Counted from the first letter of the stretch, positions 34,334-45,820 are shown. The stretch: 64,000 nucleotides of DNA from Adiantum capillus-veneris (GCA_014529385.2 CM043960.1:126144043-126208042), one strand, 5' to 3'. The notes: generated from the sequence alone by a model not told the origin. A program made the numbers and translations.

Positions 34334-35297
34334 TAATTGCACCCCCATTGTACCATAGGTTGTCCTATAGTTGCTAATTATCCCCATATTTTTTGTTTTT
34401 CATTACGACCGTATTTCACTTGCTTTTTGTATTTTTAAAGTTTTTTTTATCGATAATAAGTAAAATTAAAAAGAAAATAGCAAAATAAACCCAAAAAATC
34501 CTCAAAAATCACAATAACTCAAAAACATCACCGCAAAACACTATGTACACTCACATGCAATTTTTTGGCTGGATTTCTCCGTTTTATCAATATTTTGTCC
34601 GAAAAATGGCTATTTTTACATATATACACACACCTAGAGGCCTAATTTGGCATTTGGTCCCATATGCTTGTAGATTCGTGTTGTATCAGGACATATGTAC
34701 TTAGGTTAGTCCAGAAAATTTCGCAATCAAACGAAAACCCTTCAAAATAGTCGAAAAACATGCCCTTTTTTTCTCTTTTCACCTTCATTGGGTCCGCATT
34801 GAGAATGCCTCCCCCCCTCCTAGTCGGAGTCCTCCCGGACGACAAGGTATCGCCTCGGGGTATGTACAGTGCATGGGTTAAAAATTGTGCTAATGTGCGG
34901 CCTTGTAATGTGGCCTGATCTGATGCATACTCAATCAATGCGTGGAAAAATTAATGCTGTGCGAGAGGAGGGAATAAGCAAGATGCTTATTGGCATTCGA
35001 CGTCGAGGTTTCTTGTTTGTTGTTGATTTGATTGGCGGATTTTCTTTGCAAGTAAAAGTTGTAACTCCACAGCTCTTTCCTTGATCGTCTTCTTTGCAAA
35101 AGTTGTTTGGTTTGTCGCTACTGTCGATATGGCCGTGGTTGTTTCCGTGGATGGAAATGTCATGTCCGTTGTAGCTATAATCTTGTTCTCTGTTAATTGC
35201 CCTTTGGAGTTTTGTTGTGGAGGCTTTTGTAGGTTTATTGCGTCGTCCTTGGTCGTCATTGTTGTTCTACTGATCGGCACCCACATAGATCAGTCTG
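34334..35297 (-). pseudogene. 3' tail of element E beyond the element C insertion
   Basis: Minus-strand frame 34,987-35,286 (MWVPISRTTMTTKDD, later FAKKTIKERAVELQLLLAKK) continues the WxPK-type tail of element E. The frame would be continuous with 46,855-47,299 across the GTCTG duplication, apart from a TGA. The following non-coding part, with GGGGGGGGAGGCATTC near 34,810, matches blocks in C (about 44,220-44,260) and D (about 60,740-60,780), showing that the three are related. Confidence 0.75.
35293..35297 (+). repeat. target-site duplication GTCTG, left (element C)
   Basis: GTCTG directly before the LTR start TGTTGACC; identical to 46,850-46,854 directly after the second LTR. Confidence 0.93.
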
Positions 35298-36256
35298 TGT
35301 TGACCGCTGGGTCAACAACACAACATAACTCAAGTTTCATACCAAAGTCTTATCTTTTGCGAGTTATGAAATGCTGCGGATTATGGCTATAAACGTCATT
35401 TGTAATGAGTAGTTATTCTAGTTTCAGAAGCCGGGGTGCAATGGCACTTCCAGATTGTAAATACAAAGCCATTTGACCCTTTCAACCCCATTTTTTGTTA
35501 AACCTAAGGTAGCCTTAGTATATAAGGTACCTAGGTCATTTTGTAAAGGAGATTTTTTTTCATAATCAAAACTTAGCGTTGCCGTCTATTGTGTGTGAGA
35601 GAGAAAGAGAGTGAGCGTGAGCTTTATCCTCTCGCTACGCCTGGCTCGCTCAACACATTGGAGATCCGACTGCACCATTGTTGTAGGCTCGAGGAGAGCT
35701 ACGCGACAACGCCAAGCATTCCACGCGAGACAAAGCGCACACGCCGATGCATCTACGAGCTATTTGTGGCCATAAGTGTATCAAACGATGTCTGTTTTCT
35801 GCGTGCTAGTAGTCTATAGAATTGTGGCGACATAAGCTATGCATAGGTACTCATAAATTTCAGTTTCGGGCACTTTCAAAATTCTGCTATGTCATCCTAC
35901 GCGTTTTCCGCAGATGGGTTTAGAGTGAGGGTTTTGAGTGTAGAAGCTTAGGGACAGGTGTATCCTAGTGAGGGGATGGTGTTCCTTAAGTTTCGTATGA
36001 ATTTGGCATGATTAGGTGAGTTACCTTCCGTATGTGTGCATGTGGCTAGGTGGTGTAGTTGAGAGCAGTGAGGTTCTTGATTGTGGTTTAGTTGGACTTC
36101 CAGAGTGTTGTATGTGTAGGATGGTCTCAGCCTGACAAGCTAAAGAGATTTCCTCCGTGTGCCTATCGTGTCATCTGTGTCCTCGATTCACATTATGTTG
36201 ATCTAGGTAGTGTTTGCATGCACTTCATGGGTGTGTGAGTCGCTTCCCATCCAACA
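35298..36256 (+). repeat. 5' LTR of element C
   Basis: 959 bp. The start holds an inverted pair GTTGACC-gctg-GGTCAAC, containing two W-box cores (TTGACC). The TATA box is at 35,519-35,527 (TATATAAGG), a GAGAGAGAAAGAGAGTGAG run follows near 35,595, and a half-palindrome TCATCCTACGCG lies at 35,892-35,903. It matches the LTRs at 45,893-46,849 and 57,722-58,678 (reverse) almost base for base. Confidence 0.95.
35519..35527 (+). promoter_or_regulatory. LTR TATA box (element C)
   Basis: TATATAAGG, conserved in the 3' LTR and in the element D LTR. Positioned about 220 bases into the LTR. Confidence 0.6.
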
Positions 36257-36257
36257 T

Positions 36258-36275
36258 TGGCGCCGCTGCCGGGGA
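36258..36275 (+). other. primer binding site, tRNA-Asp type
   Basis: TGGCGCCGCTGCCGGGGA, one base after the LTR. It differs at one position from the plant gypsy PBS usually assigned to tRNA-Asp (TGGCGCCGTTGCCGGGGA). Confidence 0.85.
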
Positions 36276-36799
36276 CACAAGGACCTAAGTAGGTTTCCTA
36301 CTAACACTCGTGTGATGGTTGCTTGATTTAGTTTCGGCTAAAGAAAGCGTTTTTCTCAAGTGGATCCGGAAGAGGATATTCCGCGATCAAGTGGATAGCC
36401 AGGAAGCGTGTGTCTTGCCGAGCGTCTGGGACTAGATAGGTTTAGTTAGGATCTGTGGATTAGAGTAGTTGTTGGTGGTCGAGTGATTTGTGAGGTGATA
36501 AAAGCCTTTACTAGTCCGTGTGTGGCAGTGAAGCGTTTTTCTACTCATAGATGCAAAACCCCATATGATTTGTAGGAGTAGCTTTAGGTAATAGATCCGA
36601 TCCCGATCTAGAGCTATTCAGCATTGAATTATTTGCTAAAGTGCTTGATTGCATTTGAAATCACGAAAAAGTGTGCTTTTGAGGGTAAAAATGCATTAAA
36701 CAAGCTTTTGTGGATATTTTTGTATGACTGATTGATGTTGTGCATATAAAAGAGCATTTGCAAGGGTTCTGTGAAGAAAACCTGCAATTCTGTAAACAT

Positions 36800-38513
36800 A
36801 GACATCCTACGCGTAGGATGTCTCAAGGGGGTTCTGGAGACCAAATTTGAAAATTCTGACTGCACCAGTGGGTTCAGAGGATAGGTTTTACCCTAGTAAT
36901 ATATTGACTTGGGTGTTTTTCCCTATTTTTGTTGACCAAAAGCCAAAAGGCAGAGTCAGAAAACGTAAAATTTCAACAAAGGCTTAATTGAGTGATTTTT
37001 GCATGTTTTAGCAATTGTGAAGCATACTTGCACTTGCTGAGAGCATAAGGAAGCATCAGGGACACTTCAGTCTGAAAAAATTAGCAGTAGACATCCTACG
37101 CGTAGGATGTCTACATGGTGATCTGGTGGAAATTTTGAAATTCTGAGTTGACCAGTGTGTTCAAAAGGTAGGTTTTACCCTATTTTCACCTGGAAAGTGG
37201 AAATTTGACCAAATTTTGACAGATCAAAGCCAAAAGACGAGAAATTGCCAGACATCCTACTCAAATTGTGTCCAAGGCCTAATTTTGAGACCAAACCATA
37301 GGATGACTCCATAGGCATGTTCTAAATGTTGTATTGAGTGCATGTGATAAATTTCATCTCATTTGGGTCAGTGAAAGTGAAGATTGAACAGACTTTAGCG
37401 TTTTTGGACAGACAAAAGGCAAGAACAGCTAAAATTTGGGACTTTTGACATCCAAACCAAATTCTAAGCATACCACTAGGTTACTGACATCAAGGGGAAG
37501 CTATGGGACAAGTCTGGGGTCAAACAGGCCAAAAACACATCCTACGCGTAGGATGTCTTCTCTGTGATTTTGGACTCTAAACAAAATTCTGAGCATACCA
37601 CAGTGATCAGCACCTTAAGGAGAGTCTGTGGTTCAAATTTGGGGCAATTTTGAGCAAAAACACATCCTACGCGTAGGATGTCTAAGGCATGATTTAGAAG
37701 CCAAATTCAAACTGTGGACATAGCAGGGTGTTGTCTAGCCTTAGGCAAGCCTCCTAGTCAATTTTGGTCCAATTTGGAGTTGATTTGACTTAGGAATTCA
37801 TCAGAACAGACATCAGGCTTTTGGATCAGATTCTTGATCATTTGACCAACCTATAGGTGTCAGAATCAAAAAGTAAAAATAGTTGTGAGTTTAGCACATC
37901 AAGGGGAAGCTACAGTGCAAGTTTGAGTTGAAACAGAGCAAAAAGACATCCTACGCGTAGGATGTCTCCAGGGTCATATAAAGTGGTCAAAATTCTACTT
38001 TGGCCATATAGGGTGTCTCAAGGATTCCTGAATTTTTTTCAAAGGTGAATTTGGACCTTGTTTGGCCTATTTACCAAGCAAAGACAAGAATTGTCAGACA
38101 TCCTACTCTGAGAGTGCACTAGAAGCTCTTGCAGCCTAAATCTTGACCTATTGGCATCCAAACTCAATTTTGAGTATACCACTGGGTTGCTGAGCACTAG
38201 GAGAATCTTGGGATCAAGTTTGGACAAAATCTGAGCAGTTAGACATCCTACGCGTAGGATGTCTCCAGCTTGATTTAGGACTCCAAACTAACCTATGAGC
38301 ACACCACTGTGATTAGCACATCAAGGAGAAGCTGGGGTGAAAATTTCAAGTCATTCTGAGCAAAAAGACATCCTACGCGTAGGATGTCTCAAGGCCATTT
38401 TTAGGTCCAAATGAAATTCTGAGCATACCATTGTGTTGCTGGACTTAAGGGTAGTCTATGGACCAAATTTTGTTAAAATATGAGCATATAGACATCCTAC
38501 GCGTAGGATGTCT
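36800..38513. repeat. array of eight intact 24-bp palindromes in the element C leader
   Basis: The core ACATCCTACGCGTAGGATGT is perfectly self-complementary and is usually extended to 24 bp by AG and CT ends. Copies lie at 36,800-36,823, 37,089-37,112, 37,537-37,556, 37,662-37,681, 37,944-37,967, 38,241-38,264, 38,366-38,389 and 38,490-38,513. Two half copies lie near 37,250 and 38,097. Spacings are about 125 or 282-297 bases. Sequence between copies is itself a diverged repeat (phrases such as TTCTGAGCATACCAC and CAAGGGGAAGCTA). The palindrome is the best conserved part. The array lies between PBS and gag, where retroelement RNAs carry dimerisation and packaging signals. Confidence 0.97.
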
Positions 38514-38968
38514 CTAGTCCAGTTTTAGGGTCCAACTGTACTTTTGACCATACAGGAGTGTTCGCAGTCTCACAAAGATCCCAAATCTTCTTTTAAAATT
38601 GAATTTGGACTCATTTTGACGAGTCTAAACTGCAATTCATTGTTTTGGCCATAACTTTCACAAACGGTATCGGATCGGAAAAGTTTTTATATCAAAACAT
38701 AGCCTGAGAGCGGCTCTAGAGATCTTAGAGAAAAACTTGAACTAAATGTATGCCGATGGCAATCATTTAGTTCAACTTTGAAAAAAACGTCGTTTGAGGC
38801 CTCAAAATACATCCGCAAGTTAGGGGTGTCTGAAAGCGACAATTTACGAGAATTGTGACTAAACGGTTGCTGTTTTGGACATAGTTTCGACTTTTCCCTA
38901 ACCAAAGCACTTGAACACAGTGGACTAAGTCTACTTGAACCAAGCAAAAGCTCTTAAGCCCAGAAATC
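38514..38968 (+). other. end of the element C leader
   Basis: Untranslated sequence between the last palindrome and the gag ATG. No ORF or further palindrome was seen. Confidence 0.6.
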
Positions 38969-41577
38969 ATGTCTACCCTAGATTCAAACGCAGCTTACAC
39001 AAGCTTGGAGATCCCGACGATAGAGGAATATCCTCCCACAATGGATCTTCCAAACTTGCAATTGATAAAGACCCATCTTGTTGAGAGAGTTTGGATGATT
39101 GGTCATGAGAGTGGAGGACTATATAGATACATTGACGACAATGAGGTCAATCTTTATAGGTGCTCAGATCCATACCTAGAAGAGATAACGGATTACAAGC
39201 TCTTATATGTCTACACATACGGAGTCGACTGTCAATGGAGATCTATAGTTGTCGACAAGTATGGACGAGAATACATAGTTGTAGAAAGCACAAATCTTCT
39301 TTCAAACCTGATAGAAGCTTCTTTGTTTGAAGGATTTGCATTCCTTTGGCACTCATATGCCCACAAACTGTTCTAAAAAGAGGTGGATATTTGGTCAATG
39401 AGGGACAACAAATGCCTCCACCAAACACGAGAATTCCTATAGGAATTCCAAGAAGAGAGGCACCAGGATTCCCTTCAAGAGAGATAACGAGAGAAGGATT
39501 GGGAGAGTCTCTGGTTAGACTTGTAGACAATCGACGAGTTAGACCATCCCAAGTCCAGAAATGGGTAAATAGAAAATACTCCGGTGATAAAGATCCGAGA
39601 GATCACGTAGCGGCTTTTAGAAGAGTGATTAGAGCAGAGGAAGTTTCAGATTTTGCGACACAGTTTGCGGGATTTGGATTGACTCTAGAAGATGATGCAG
39701 CTACATGGTTCGACTCGGTGGAAAAATGGGATTTTGAGACCCTAGATGAGCTATTTGAGGAGTTTATTGAAGAATTCTCGCCAAAAGGCATTGCTCACAA
39801 CACGGTCTCGCAAATCCATAGATTCAAACAGAAAGAGGATGAATCAGTACGCAAAGCATCATTACGGCTCAAGAGATATGTTAAGCTCTGTCCGAGAGCG
39901 GAATTACCTACGCAAGCACGACTGATGCTGATCTTTATCCAAGGAATGAGACATGCGGGCCTTCAGAAGGATCTGCATATGACAAGGAGGATGACGCTAA
40001 ACGAGTTGATCAAAGAAGCTCTTTATCTAGTGGATAACTGTGAGGCATACAAAGAAACGGACTTAAAGAGTCAAGGAGATGACACATCCTCTCAGCACAA
40101 TGTTTCACAGATAAGTGAGTCCATTGACAAGCCAACGGCACCTATTGATCAAGAAAGGCTTATCGACGACTTGGTTAAGAGGTTGATTCCTCTTGTAAGG
40201 TATGATTCGGGAGAGCTGAAGTGGTGTGAAATTGAGAGAAAATGGACGAACCATACGGAGGAAGAGTGCTATTATAACATGGAAATTGCTAGGGAGAGGT
40301 ATGTACAACCTGTTCCAGAAGCACCTACTCCACCTAGATACATTACGGGGAATGCGCCAGGACCAGTAGGAATTTTAAGGCCACAGCTTGTCTTAGGATA
40401 ACAACCTCCGCTGCCAGGTGCTAGAATGCAGGTAGACATGAGACACATGCCAATGATGGAAGCATCAAATAAACCAACGCCAGTACCAGCTACAATGTGG
40501 TATAGCAACCAAAGTGAGTACTGACCTTCGGAGCAACAAAATGTGAGAGAAACACATGGAGTGGTGAGGCCGGTACAACCTCCACCTCCTGGGTTTCAGT
40601 CGAAAGAAAGAAGGTATGAAATGGACGAAAGGACTTTGCGATTCATTGCAAATAGCGGCTTATCTAGGTCAAAGCTTGCTTATAGCCAAGAGGAAATGCT
40701 AAAAGAATCTCCTCAACCAAAGACAGATTGTCACAAAAGTCGTGACAACCACTTGGTCAAACAATGTCCTCATACGGAGATCACTGAAGTAAATGCCTAT
40801 TGTCTTGAGTGTGGCATCACTCACTTGATCCCCGATTGCCCGAAAAAACCAAACCAAATCAGGAAAATCATGACAAATGTATCAGGGATTGTTCAGCTCC
40901 CTAGTAGCTCAGAAAATGAAAATGTTGTACCAGTGCAAGTGGTTATGAGAGCACAAGCTCAAAAGAAAGCTGATGAGAATCCAAAGACAAAGAACACGGA
41001 AAGTGACATGAGTCCAAAGACAGATGATGGACCAAAGACAGACGCACCTAGTCAGAAAACCAAGAGCAAACAAAATAGTTGGAAAGCTAGAAAGACTAGG
41101 AGGAAAGCACGCAGGGAACGAGAGCAAAAATCCCTAGTTGAGAAGCTTACCGAAGCTCAGGAGAAGATAAAACAACATGAGGAAAAGCAGGTACCTTCTC
41201 TTACACAGATGGTTAAACCTCTAGAAGAACCATCCACGGATGAGAAACCGAGAAGTGCTAGTTCAGGAGGATCTGTGTTGGCAGAGAAGGTTACTGAGAT
41301 ATTAGATATCCTCTTGAAAGCCTATGATGTGAGGCTCAAAAACAACCAAACCTAAGAACACATGTGGATGACATATCCCTATGTGGAACTAGAAAAGCAA
41401 AGGTTTGAAATGTGCAAGAAAATGATTCAAAAAGCCCAAGCTTTACTAGAACCACTAGTTGCAAAACGTGAGGATGTGATCCATGTCATGCCTACACAAG
41501 TAATCCCACCAAACCAGGAACTAAAAGAGCCAGATTCTAGTCATGAGCACAGACCAAACCTCAAAGACCCAGCATGA
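38969..41577 (+). pseudogene. gag (element C)
   Basis: The structural protein. The N-terminal frame 38,969-39,376 begins MSTLDSNAAYTSLEIP and resembles the E gag N-terminus (YRCSDPYLEE against FRCKEPYPNE). After a frameshift near 39,340, the capsid region at 39,346-40,401 shows RPSQVQKWVNRKYSG, DPRDHVAAFRRVIRAEEVSD, ATWFDSVEKWDFETLDELFE and RLMLIFIQGMRHAGLQKDLH. Zinc knuckles follow at 40,543-41,355: the first is damaged (CHKSRDNHLVKQC, second Cys replaced by Ser), the second reads CLECGITHLIPDC. A basic stretch and further linker end at 41,577. In-frame stops (41,353, 41,575) and frameshifts make this copy non-functional. In element D the codon matching 41,353 is intact. Confidence 0.85.
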
Positions 41578-41673
41578 GAACCAAGGATAGTACTGAGTAC
41601 CACGGATAACTCTTCCGGGGGATTTCACCAAGCTATACCTGAGGATTTTAAAGAGATAGATGGTCTTGACGAA

Positions 41674-42765
41674 TTGTGGAAACAAGTCAGAGAGGCCAAT
41701 GAAGCCGATGACCTAAGAAGACGAGTAGACAATACTAGTGATGAACGAGGAGTGTTTCTACCACCAATAGAGGAATTTGAGACTGGATCTCAAATGAATC
41801 TAGACGTGAGATCGTATTGGGGGGAAAAAGGATCTGTACAATCCATGGATAGTCAACCCCATTCGCTAAGAACATTACCGTCCTACATGGGAGAGTACGA
41901 GACCAAGTCAGATGTGGTTGCAGTCCCATCACAGAGACTGTTTCCCAACAAGGCCATCAATTCAAAGGGGCTAGTAGATATTCTATCTACCCCAGTCACC
42001 TGTACAATAATGTTAGCCGAGTTGCTCAGAATAAGACCAAACATGTGGGCTAATGTGGGTAAATGTCTAGAGAAAATTGGTGTAAAAACCCCAATGACTC
42101 GAATCGAGGAAAGCATCAAAGAGCTTGAAATGCCTCAACTAAATACTAGGCCAGTGCCATTAAACAAGGTACGCGAGTATTACGAGGGAGAAGATGGAAA
42201 CACCACCCTTCCTGTGGAATTCAATAATGTAAAAACCATGGCAATCCTTGACAGTGGAGCTGGTGTGGCCATTGCAACCAAAGAGGTTTGGAAAGAATGG
42301 GGAAAACCTGCCTTGATATCCACACGAATGACCCTGCAGCTTGCAAACGGACACAAGGAAAAGCCCCTAGGACTGCTAGAAAAGGTACTTGTTACTTCTT
42401 GTGGCATTGAATATGAATACACTTTTGCCGTTGTTGACTTTGGCAAGAAGAACAATTATGACATCATTCTGGGAAGACCATTCATGCGACAATTGAAAAT
42501 GGTCCAAGATTGGGGTTATGACCATATATACCTGAGACATATGGAAACCATAACAAAGATAAACTTGAGGGACCATAACTGTAAGGATGTGACAAGAACA
42601 CCGGTTGAGGAGTTTGATTCCGCCACAGTAGCAGGATCAGAACCTCCAGCTTGGTTAGGTAAGCCTAAAGACCTGTGGATGTGTGGAGCTTCACAATGTG
42701 GTAGCTTGAAACGTGAGGAATGTATCCTAGAGCGGGTTATAGAGGATAAGGACTATATCCCATAA
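41674..42765 (+). pseudogene. gag-linked retropepsin (element C)
   Basis: A 363-codon frame ending in the aspartic protease. AILDSGAGVAIATKEVWKEW at about 42,240-42,300 is a canonical D-S-G-A active site, and DIILGRPFMRQLKMVQDWGY the expected C-terminal G-R-P motif. It matches E 51,739-52,383 and D about 62,500-62,950 closely. It ends at a TAA (42,763) that reads Glu in element D, so the original frame continued into the WxPK domain. The active site is intact in this copy. Confidence 0.85.
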
Positions 42766-42810
42766 CCATTTCCTGAAGAAGAGTTAGAGCCTTTTGGATG
42801 GGAACACATC

Positions 42811-43971
42811 TTGGCTACTCTGGACGTGTGCGCCGTGGAGGATGCTCCCACAACAAAGTTTTGTGATGAAAATGGCTATGATGTCGTTCCTTATTTTGTA
42901 GTGAGTGTAATCCAGGAAAACGAAGAGAACCAGACATCAACAAGCTCTCGACATCAGGAAAAAACAAAGAAATGTGGAGAATCAAAAGATGAAGAAGACG
43001 ACGAGTTCTATGACTCTGTGGAACACTTCGAGCTTCAAGAAGATCAACGACCCGGGAATCAATGTCATCGCTACATGAATAAAGTGCATCAAAAGTGGAT
43101 TCCAAAGTCCTCGGTGAAGACACAGCCACCACAAGCATCCTCATACATGGCTCCTAATAATGATGCAAAGACTCAGCTAGGAGGAATACGACCAGAGCAA
43201 CGAGCTAACAATGCTCTAATCAATGGGCTAGAAAAGTCCTCCAAGAAACTATCACCCACGAGCAAACAGACAGTAACTTTCCACTACCAGCCAAAAAATC
43301 ATGGGAAAGTACAAGAAGTCAACCTTGCTGAGGATAGTAGCGATAGTGATGAATCTTACGACATCCCCTATCATCAACTCAGGCCATCACTATCACCAAC
43401 CCCTCCAGCAACAACCATGACAGGTCAAAAGAACAGGACAACAAGTCAAAGCCAAAGAGCTCGACAAATCTGGATACCAAAAAACCAGATCGGCCAAAAA
43501 CAGATATGGATCAAGAAGACAAAGATCTCTAATGACAAATCACAAGATCCAACACCAAAACAAAAACAAGGAAAGCGTGCACGAACGGGTAAGAATATCA
43601 CAAAGTCGCAAGCTTTCACAACTCAGGTTTGGGCTCCAAAGAAGTTGATTCAAGCACAAAAAAGTCAGGAATTCATTTGGATTCCAAAACAACCACAGTA
43701 TCAACTTTCAAAGCCTGAATCCCATCCCCAACCAAGCGTACAAGGGCTGAAGCAAAGACCACTGTTGACTCACACAACAAAAACGTGGATCCCAAAGAAG
43801 TCTCTTCAAACACAAACGAAGCACGGGCAAGTATGGGTTCCCATACGAGAGCTAGCAACAAAACAGCCAATAAACGCAAAGAAATGGGTCCCAAAGAATG
43901 ACAACAAAACGGTTGTTAGTGCATCGCCGCTTGAATTCTTACAATTCTTCCCACGATTACAGTATAGTTAG
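42811..43971 (+). CDS. WxPK-repeat domain (element C)
   Basis: An open 386-codon frame. After an acidic region (DEEDDEFYDSVEHFELQED) it carries eight spaced copies of a Trp-hydrophobic-Pro-Lys motif: QKWIPKSS, QIWIPKNQ, QIWIKKTK, QVWAPKKL, FIWIPKQP, KTWIPKKS, QVWVPIRE, KKWVPKND. The rest is Gln/Lys/Ser/Pro-rich and probably disordered and basic. D keeps the same eight; E has a shorter version after its second protease. In E about 3.5 kb of pol lies between the acidic region and this tail. In C and D that segment is gone. I know no function for it; RNA or nucleocapsid binding is a guess based on charge. Confidence 0.6.
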   Translation: MATLDVCAVEDAPTTKFCDENGYDVVPYFVVSVIQENEENQTSTSSRHQEKTKKCGESKDEEDDEFYDSVEHFELQEDQRPGNQCHRYMNKVHQKWIPKSSVKTQPPQASSYMAPNNDAKTQLGGIRPEQRANNALINGLEKSSKKLSPTSKQTVTFHYQPKNHGKVQEVNLAEDSSDSDESYDIPYHQLRPSLSPTPPATTMTGQKNRTTSQSQRARQIWIPKNQIGQKQIWIKKTKISNDKSQDPTPKQKQGKRARTGKNITKSQAFTTQVWAPKKLIQAQKSQEFIWIPKQPQYQLSKPESHPQPSVQGLKQRPLLTHTTKTWIPKKSLQTQTKHGQVWVPIRELATKQPINAKKWVPKNDNKTVVSASPLEFLQFFPRLQYS

Positions 43972-45380
43972 AAGAGAGCAAGTCGCTTCAATCAAGCAAT
44001 GATACAGGAGCTTCAAAGACCATTACATTGCTTAGAATAGGAAGCCTCGCCAACAAATGCCAATAAGCAAATTGCTTATACCCACATCTTGCACAACATA
44101 AATCTTTTCCATGCATTGACTGTGTATGCATAATAGGGCTACATTACAAGGCCTGCATAGGCACAACTTTTAATTGCCCAAGCACAACACATACCCTTTG
44201 CGATACCCTGTCGTAAAGGATGACTCCAAATAGGAAGGGGGGAGGCATTCTGAATGTGGACCTAACATTATGACTATTAGAGGGCAATGTTTTGTGAGAT
44301 GCGTTGAATTTTTGCGTTTTATTGTGATAATTTTTTGACGAAATTTAGAGTATATGCCCTCATAGTAGTGTTACAGAGGAGTATGGGGACAAAATCCATA
44401 TATGAGCCCCTAGGGACATGTGTATAGTGTACATAGCATTTAGATTTCTATTTGAATGATTTTTCTTTTGTTAAGTTTTTTTTAAGATTTTCTTTGTTTA
44501 TTATTAAGAAAAAATAAAAAAATCCATAATCCACATGAAGAAAAGACTGACGAGAGGCCTGAGCACTACAAAGAGAAGAAGGTACAGGAAAACGATGAAA
44601 CTTCACGAAGTATGTCTCAGCAGCCACTATAACAGCCGAAGAACTTGTCACAAAGCCGTGTCATCAGCAACCGACAAGTCATAAAAGTCCGAGTTGAGTA
44701 GCTAAGCCACAAAATGAGTGAGGTGTTAGTCCCAAAGCTTCAAGTAATATTCTCTGTGGTCTATGCATCTTAGCTATTCTAGGTACTTCTCAAGCTGGAA
44801 GAGTTGAGCATATTTACGTTGTGTCGCTCATGCTGGTATAGGTGAGCAAAAGAATTGAAGTCTAAGTACTTAAGTCTGGTGAAGTGAAGGAGAAGGTCCA
44901 AAAGACACTCACGTACTGAGCACAGTGAGATACGAGTGGAGAAACTTCTACATCGAAAACCCTTCTTGGAAAGGTGGAAGCTATTGAAACATCTTTTGAT
45001 GTCACATGTGCTACATTTATTCCTCGAAACACCCATCATCTCCTTCTTTCACATTGCATACTTTTGTTGACAAATTTCTCATATGCATATAGAGTGTCCC
45101 ATAATTGGCACTTGCATCAGGCACTCTTTCCGTGTTTCACCCAAGCACTCACCTTTCATGAACATGTACTTCACGTTCAACTGCTCAACTCCAATAAGAG
45201 CGTATACCAAAGGCATTTTTTTCCCACCGGGTTTTTTTTCTTTGGTCATCCAGGTTTTAGACCCTAATCTAAAGACACCTATCACCATCCTCTTGTACAT
45301 ATTCCTTCTACATCAACAATAAGGAAATGCTACTCAAACCAATTGACAAATGAATTGGAGCACCAATTTCAGATCATAGC
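43972..45380. other. untranslated 3' region of element C with conserved antisense frame
   Basis: Includes a purine-rich block GGAAGGGGGGAGGCATTC near 44,235 shared with D and E. A minus frame of 86 codons at 44,779-45,039 (KCSTCDIKRCFNSFHLSKKG) is open in both C and D (59,961-60,221, plus). I do not recognise it. No sense gene is supported. Confidence 0.4.
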
Positions 45381-45625
45381 ATACTTCTCCTCAATGGCGA
45401 GTCGAAGAATGGATTACAATGATAAAGCTGCAGACAACACTAACAGCATGATTGCACAGGAACAAAGAAGTCCCCAATGAAGAAAAGCAGACATAAAAGT
45501 AATTAGAGGATTTCAAAAGATGAATGGTTATGATGATAGATGTCCGCTCTAATGGATCATAGTTCTTGTTGTGCTTCGACAAAGATACAAACAGTGCAAC
45601 AAATGAAGCCAAAACAACAGCAAAG

Positions 45626-45663
45626 TGTTGACCAGCTGGGTCAACAACACAACATAACTCAAG
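45626..45663 (+). repeat. internal fragment of the LTR 5' end (element C)
   Basis: TGTTGACCAGCTGGGTCAAC and the next 18 bases match the first 37 bases of the LTR with one inserted A. It lies just upstream of the helicase fragment. The same fragment occurs in element D at 59,339-59,375. Confidence 0.92.
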
Positions 45664-45679
45664 AACAAAGAAGTCCTCA

Positions 45680-45820
45680 ATGGAGCGTGGATGTGAAAGA
45701 CATAAAGTTTGTCATCAATTATGACATTCTTGAATCATGCGAAGACTATGTACATCGGATTGGACGAACAAGACAAGCTACTGCAAAGGCTATAGTCTAT
45801 ACTTTCTTTACAACAACAAA
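45680..45820 (+). pseudogene. captured DEAD-box RNA helicase fragment, short form (element C)
   Basis: The frame contains [20 protein letters not shown], then [16 protein letters not shown] and YTFF, the region of motifs V and VI of plant DBP2/RH20/RH30-type DEAD-box helicases, where usual motif VI is HRIGRTGR. It is fused directly to AGAAGTCCTCAATG from the upstream region. Element D carries a longer version, so C lost about 0.45 kb between that junction and the motif V region. It is a non-functional passenger. Confidence 0.85.

Noticed and set aside
35589-35819. Conserved 74-76 codon ORF found three times (also 46,188-46,412 and 58,159-58,383)
   Set aside because: It lies wholly inside the three C-type LTRs and is explained by LTR identity.
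36800-38513. CRISPR-like array (short conserved repeat with spacers)
   Set aside because: The repeat is a perfect palindrome and spacings are uneven (about 125 or 290). The spacers are diverged copies of one another, and the array sits in the leader of a plant LTR element with no cas genes.
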